NCBI RefSeq assembly: GCF_045862745.1
Contig: NZ_BQXN01000003.1
Coordinates: forward strand, 1-64,000
Source: Furfurilactobacillus entadae
GTDB lineage: Bacteria > Bacillota > Bacilli > Lactobacillales > Lactobacillaceae
Reading direction: 5' to 3'
DNA length: 64,000 bases
Within the stretch, counting starts at the first letter, position 1. Each line of letters begins with the position of its first letter. Shown one piece after another: positions 62,000 to 64,000 of the stretch. Position numbers and translations under genes: made by a program. The notes beneath the pieces are model-generated. The model did not search any database. It saw nothing but the letters and a program-made list of their open reading frames with translations, and had not been told where the DNA came from.

Positions 62000-63988
62000 T
62001 TAACGTTGTTTCCGCTTCAAGCCACCAATCAAACCTAGTGCACTGAACAAGCCCAAGATCATCGCAATGATGCCCATTGATGCTGGTTGTTCAGTTGCGT
62101 CAGTCTCTGGCAGCGTTGCCTGCTTTGGTGATGCTGTTAAGGTTACCTTTGGTGCTGGTTTAGCCGCTGTCATCACCGGCGTTCCTGGTGTTACCGTATT
62201 CTTTACCCCAGGTGTCTTTGGTGTGGCAGGGCCAACCAGTGTACTTGGCGTTTGTGGTGCCGCCGGTGTACTTGGTGTTACTGGGTTGGTTGGCGTCGTT
62301 GGCGTTGATGGCGTCCCTGGTGTGTCGGGATTGCTTGGCGTCGTGTCATCCTTTGCGTACACCACCGTGTACACCCCATCGGCACTCGTGCTGGTTACCG
62401 TTTGCCCACTGACCTGCGTTAAGTCAGAGCTAGGAGCGTCATTACTAATCACATGATCACCAGTCACGGTTGGGTTCTGCACTGCGGCAAACGTGGCGGA
62501 GTCGCCCTTTGTCCAATCACTCCCGGTTGGAATCCCGGTGGCGGGGTCAATCGTACCACTCGTCGCGGTCGCTGAATAGTACACCGTGTCCGTGTTGTCA
62601 CCACTATTGTGGACCGTCATAAACGTAATTGGTTGGGCTACCTGTTGCGGTGCAACCACGTTCTTGTCAGTATCAAGGTAGTTGATTGTTTCATGGATGG
62701 TCTTGGTGTTCGTGATTGAATAATTTGATTCGTAGACATAAACAACGTCATTGCTCCCTTTGACAACCGGGTTTGCAAGAACAATCTTGTGTGGCCATCC
62801 GTAAACATCATTTGTCTCATAGGCATCCGGCATCGATTCATTATAGGCTAACGTAAACGACTTTGTTGTCGTTCCCGTGTGGTCATATAAATGTTGATCG
62901 GTAATTGTTGCAATAACGGTTCCGGCATCATCAATTTGCTGATACGCGACGTTCACGCCTTCAATAACGTCTACTGCCCCGTGCCAGCCCTTTACAAATT
63001 GTGACAAACTCCCATTTTGGTTTTGAGGCAGTTTGGTTTGGTCCAACGTATAGCCAGGAATGGTAATGGGCACCGTTGTATACTGCTGATAGGACATTCC
63101 GATCTGCTGATCTGGAGCAGCAATGGGTTGCCCACTTTCGTCAACATATGAAATTGTTTGTGTTAATTTTTGTGGAATCCAGTAATACCGGTCTTGTTGA
63201 GCAGTCCTTGCATCATCCATTAAATAAACTTGGAAGTGATGATTATTATCAAAGGCCACTTCTTGGTCCCCGCTACGATAAATGAAACCGAAGTGAGCAG
63301 ATGTCACACTTTGCCCTGTGGGAATTTTGTATCCGCCCAAATAATCACCACTTTTAGCAAATTCGTAGACATAAACCGTTCCATCCCCAGTCCGATTGGT
63401 ACTAGAAATCAAATAACTCCCATCGCTAACTGCTGTTACTGTGATGGCATAGTGTGCTGGATTAGGATCCGTATACATTTTAGAAAAGAATGCTGGATCT
63501 GACAAGGTATCACCTGCGGGTAATGCACGCTGAGTCCCCGCAGCACTTGAATCGGCCGTGGTTGCGTCCGTCCGTGTAATCATCTGTGGTTGCCCAGTTG
63601 TTGCATAGGTGTTCGCCGCATCTGTTTGCGTCTTCTCAGCGACCGCGTCACTAACAACCCCTAAGTTGTTTACCGTTGGCGCCGTCGCAGCAGTGCTTAC
63701 TGACACTTTTGGCGTCGTTGCACCGTTAACTGTTGATGATGTTGCTGATGTCGTCGCAGACGTGGCTGATCCACTTGGGCTATTCGAAGCTGCTGATGAC
63801 TCAGCTTGACTAGCGGCGCTCAACGTTACGGTTCCTGATGAGGCAGGTGTCGCCACCGTCTTATTTGTTGTGTCCCCCGCGGTAACGGGTGTCGTCGTAA
63901 CATCTGCTTTAACCGCCTGAGTCCCCAGTGCTAGCGTTGACCCCAGAATTGTGGCGGCAACCACCCAATTTTTCCCCTGTTTATACAT
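62000..63988 (-). CDS. MucBP-type sortase-anchored surface protein
   Basis: 662 residues. The N-terminus MYKQGKNWVVAATILG is a KxYKxGKxW-type signal peptide, cleaved near residue 28. Residues 30-155 are Ser/Thr/Ala-rich. An unassigned beta domain lies at 160-270. A MucBP-like repeat at 273-350 contains TISYVDESGQPIAAP. A Mub B2-like domain spans 430-546 and contains ETINYLDTDKNVV. A Thr/Pro stalk spans 549-613. The sorting signal is LPETDATEQ (626-634), then a helix and LKRKQR. Likely binds mucus or host glycans. The upstream ribosome site is poor and the promoter is outside the window. Confidence 0.88.
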   Translation of the reverse strand: MYKQGKNWVVAATILGSTLALGTQAVKADVTTTPVTAGDTTNKTVATPASSGTVTLSAASQAESSAASNSPSGSATSATTSATSSTVNGATTPKVSVSTAATAPTVNNLGVVSDAVAEKTQTDAANTYATTGQPQMITRTDATTADSSAAGTQRALPAGDTLSDPAFFSKMYTDPNPAHYAITVTAVSDGSYLISSTNRTGDGTVYVYEFAKSGDYLGGYKIPTGQSVTSAHFGFIYRSGDQEVAFDNNHHFQVYLMDDARTAQQDRYYWIPQKLTQTISYVDESGQPIAAPDQQIGMSYQQYTTVPITIPGYTLDQTKLPQNQNGSLSQFVKGWHGAVDVIEGVNVAYQQIDDAGTVIATITDQHLYDHTGTTTKSFTLAYNESMPDAYETNDVYGWPHKIVLANPVVKGSNDVVYVYESNYSITNTKTIHETINYLDTDKNVVAPQQVAQPITFMTVHNSGDNTDTVYYSATATSGTIDPATGIPTGSDWTKGDSATFAAVQNPTVTGDHVISNDAPSSDLTQVSGQTVTSTSADGVYTVVYAKDDTTPSNPDTPGTPSTPTTPTNPVTPSTPAAPQTPSTLVGPATPKTPGVKNTVTPGTPVMTAAKPAPKVTLTASPKQATLPETDATEQPASMGIIAMILGLFSALGLIGGLKRKQR

Positions 63989-64000
63989 TTTAAATTTCTT

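Noticed and set aside
62067..62456. 129-codon Gly/Val-rich plus-strand frame and apparent short repeats
   Set aside because: It is the reverse of the Thr/Pro stalk of the MucBP protein. The repeats are codon-level and irregular, not a CRISPR array.
1..64000. tRNA, rRNA, CRISPR, restriction, toxin-antitoxin or prophage genes
   Set aside because: I read the gaps and the reading frames for these and found none that can be supported. The window is essentially core chromosome plus a few accessory surface and metabolic genes.

Overview
The window is a stretch of chromosome from a lactic acid bacterium of the family Lactobacillaceae. The evidence is low-to-moderate G+C by eye, GGAGG-type ribosome sites, a YKxGKxW-type surface-protein signal, an RNase J1/J2 pair with RpoY, a pyruvate dehydrogenase operon with CcpA (cre) sites, and gene neighbourhoods typical of lactobacilli (clpX-tig-tuf, comEA-EB-EC-holA, ftsW-ylbG-rsmD-coaD-sepM). 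A heterofermentative genus is possible but species cannot be decided from the sequence. There are no rRNA or tRNA genes, no CRISPR array, no prophage and no recognisable defence island. Most of the window is core genome on the minus strand.

Layout. 1-0.3 kb: 3' end of an IS3-family insertion sequence. 0.3-3.1 kb: NAD(P)-binding protein, TDT-family transporter and a divergent LysR regulator. 3.1-8.4 kb: apt, recJ, a LapA-domain protein, an SDR enzyme and rnz. 8.6-18.2 kb: an orphan small protein, a membrane O-acyltransferase, obg, uvrC under an apparent LexA box, an M20 peptidase and an amino-acid ABC transporter with fused binding protein and permease. 18.2-27.6 kb: a MazG-like protein, ysxC, clpX, tig, tuf, a TPR protein, RNase J2, rpsO and rpsT. 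27.7-36.5 kb: holA and the late competence operon comEA-comEB-comEC, in which comEC is split by a one-base frameshift, then sepM, coaD, rsmD, ylbG and ftsW. 36.6-46.9 kb: typA, an inositol-phosphatase homologue, UPF0223, a degenerate lactate-dehydrogenase homologue, the pdhABC-lpdA operon and def. 46.9-52.3 kb: rpoY-rnjA, a diacylglycerol-kinase-like protein and an ADP-ribosylglycohydrolase. 52.6-60.2 kb: LysM/NlpC cell-wall protein, alcohol-dehydrogenase-type SDR, citG-citX, malic enzyme, OsmC and a CPBP protease homologue. 60.5-64 kb: two sortase-anchored surface proteins.

How it fits together. The pyruvate branch (PDH, malic enzyme, SDR alcohol dehydrogenase) carries cre sites at pdhA and at the SDR gene, which implies CcpA control. 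RNA turnover is represented by RNase Z, J1, J2 and RpoY. Competence genes lie beside the replication gene holA.

What stands out. I found no new multi-gene system. The recurring theme is conserved genes whose active sites or frames look broken: comEC (frameshift), an NlpC/P60 protein with Ala in place of the catalytic Cys, an LDH homologue lacking catalytic residues, RNase J2 with an altered metal motif, and a MazG-like protein with Gln in its ExxE motif. Several structured non-coding stretches (1.05-1.12, 8.46-8.53, 22.24-22.27 and 47.62-47.70 kb) have no assigned function.
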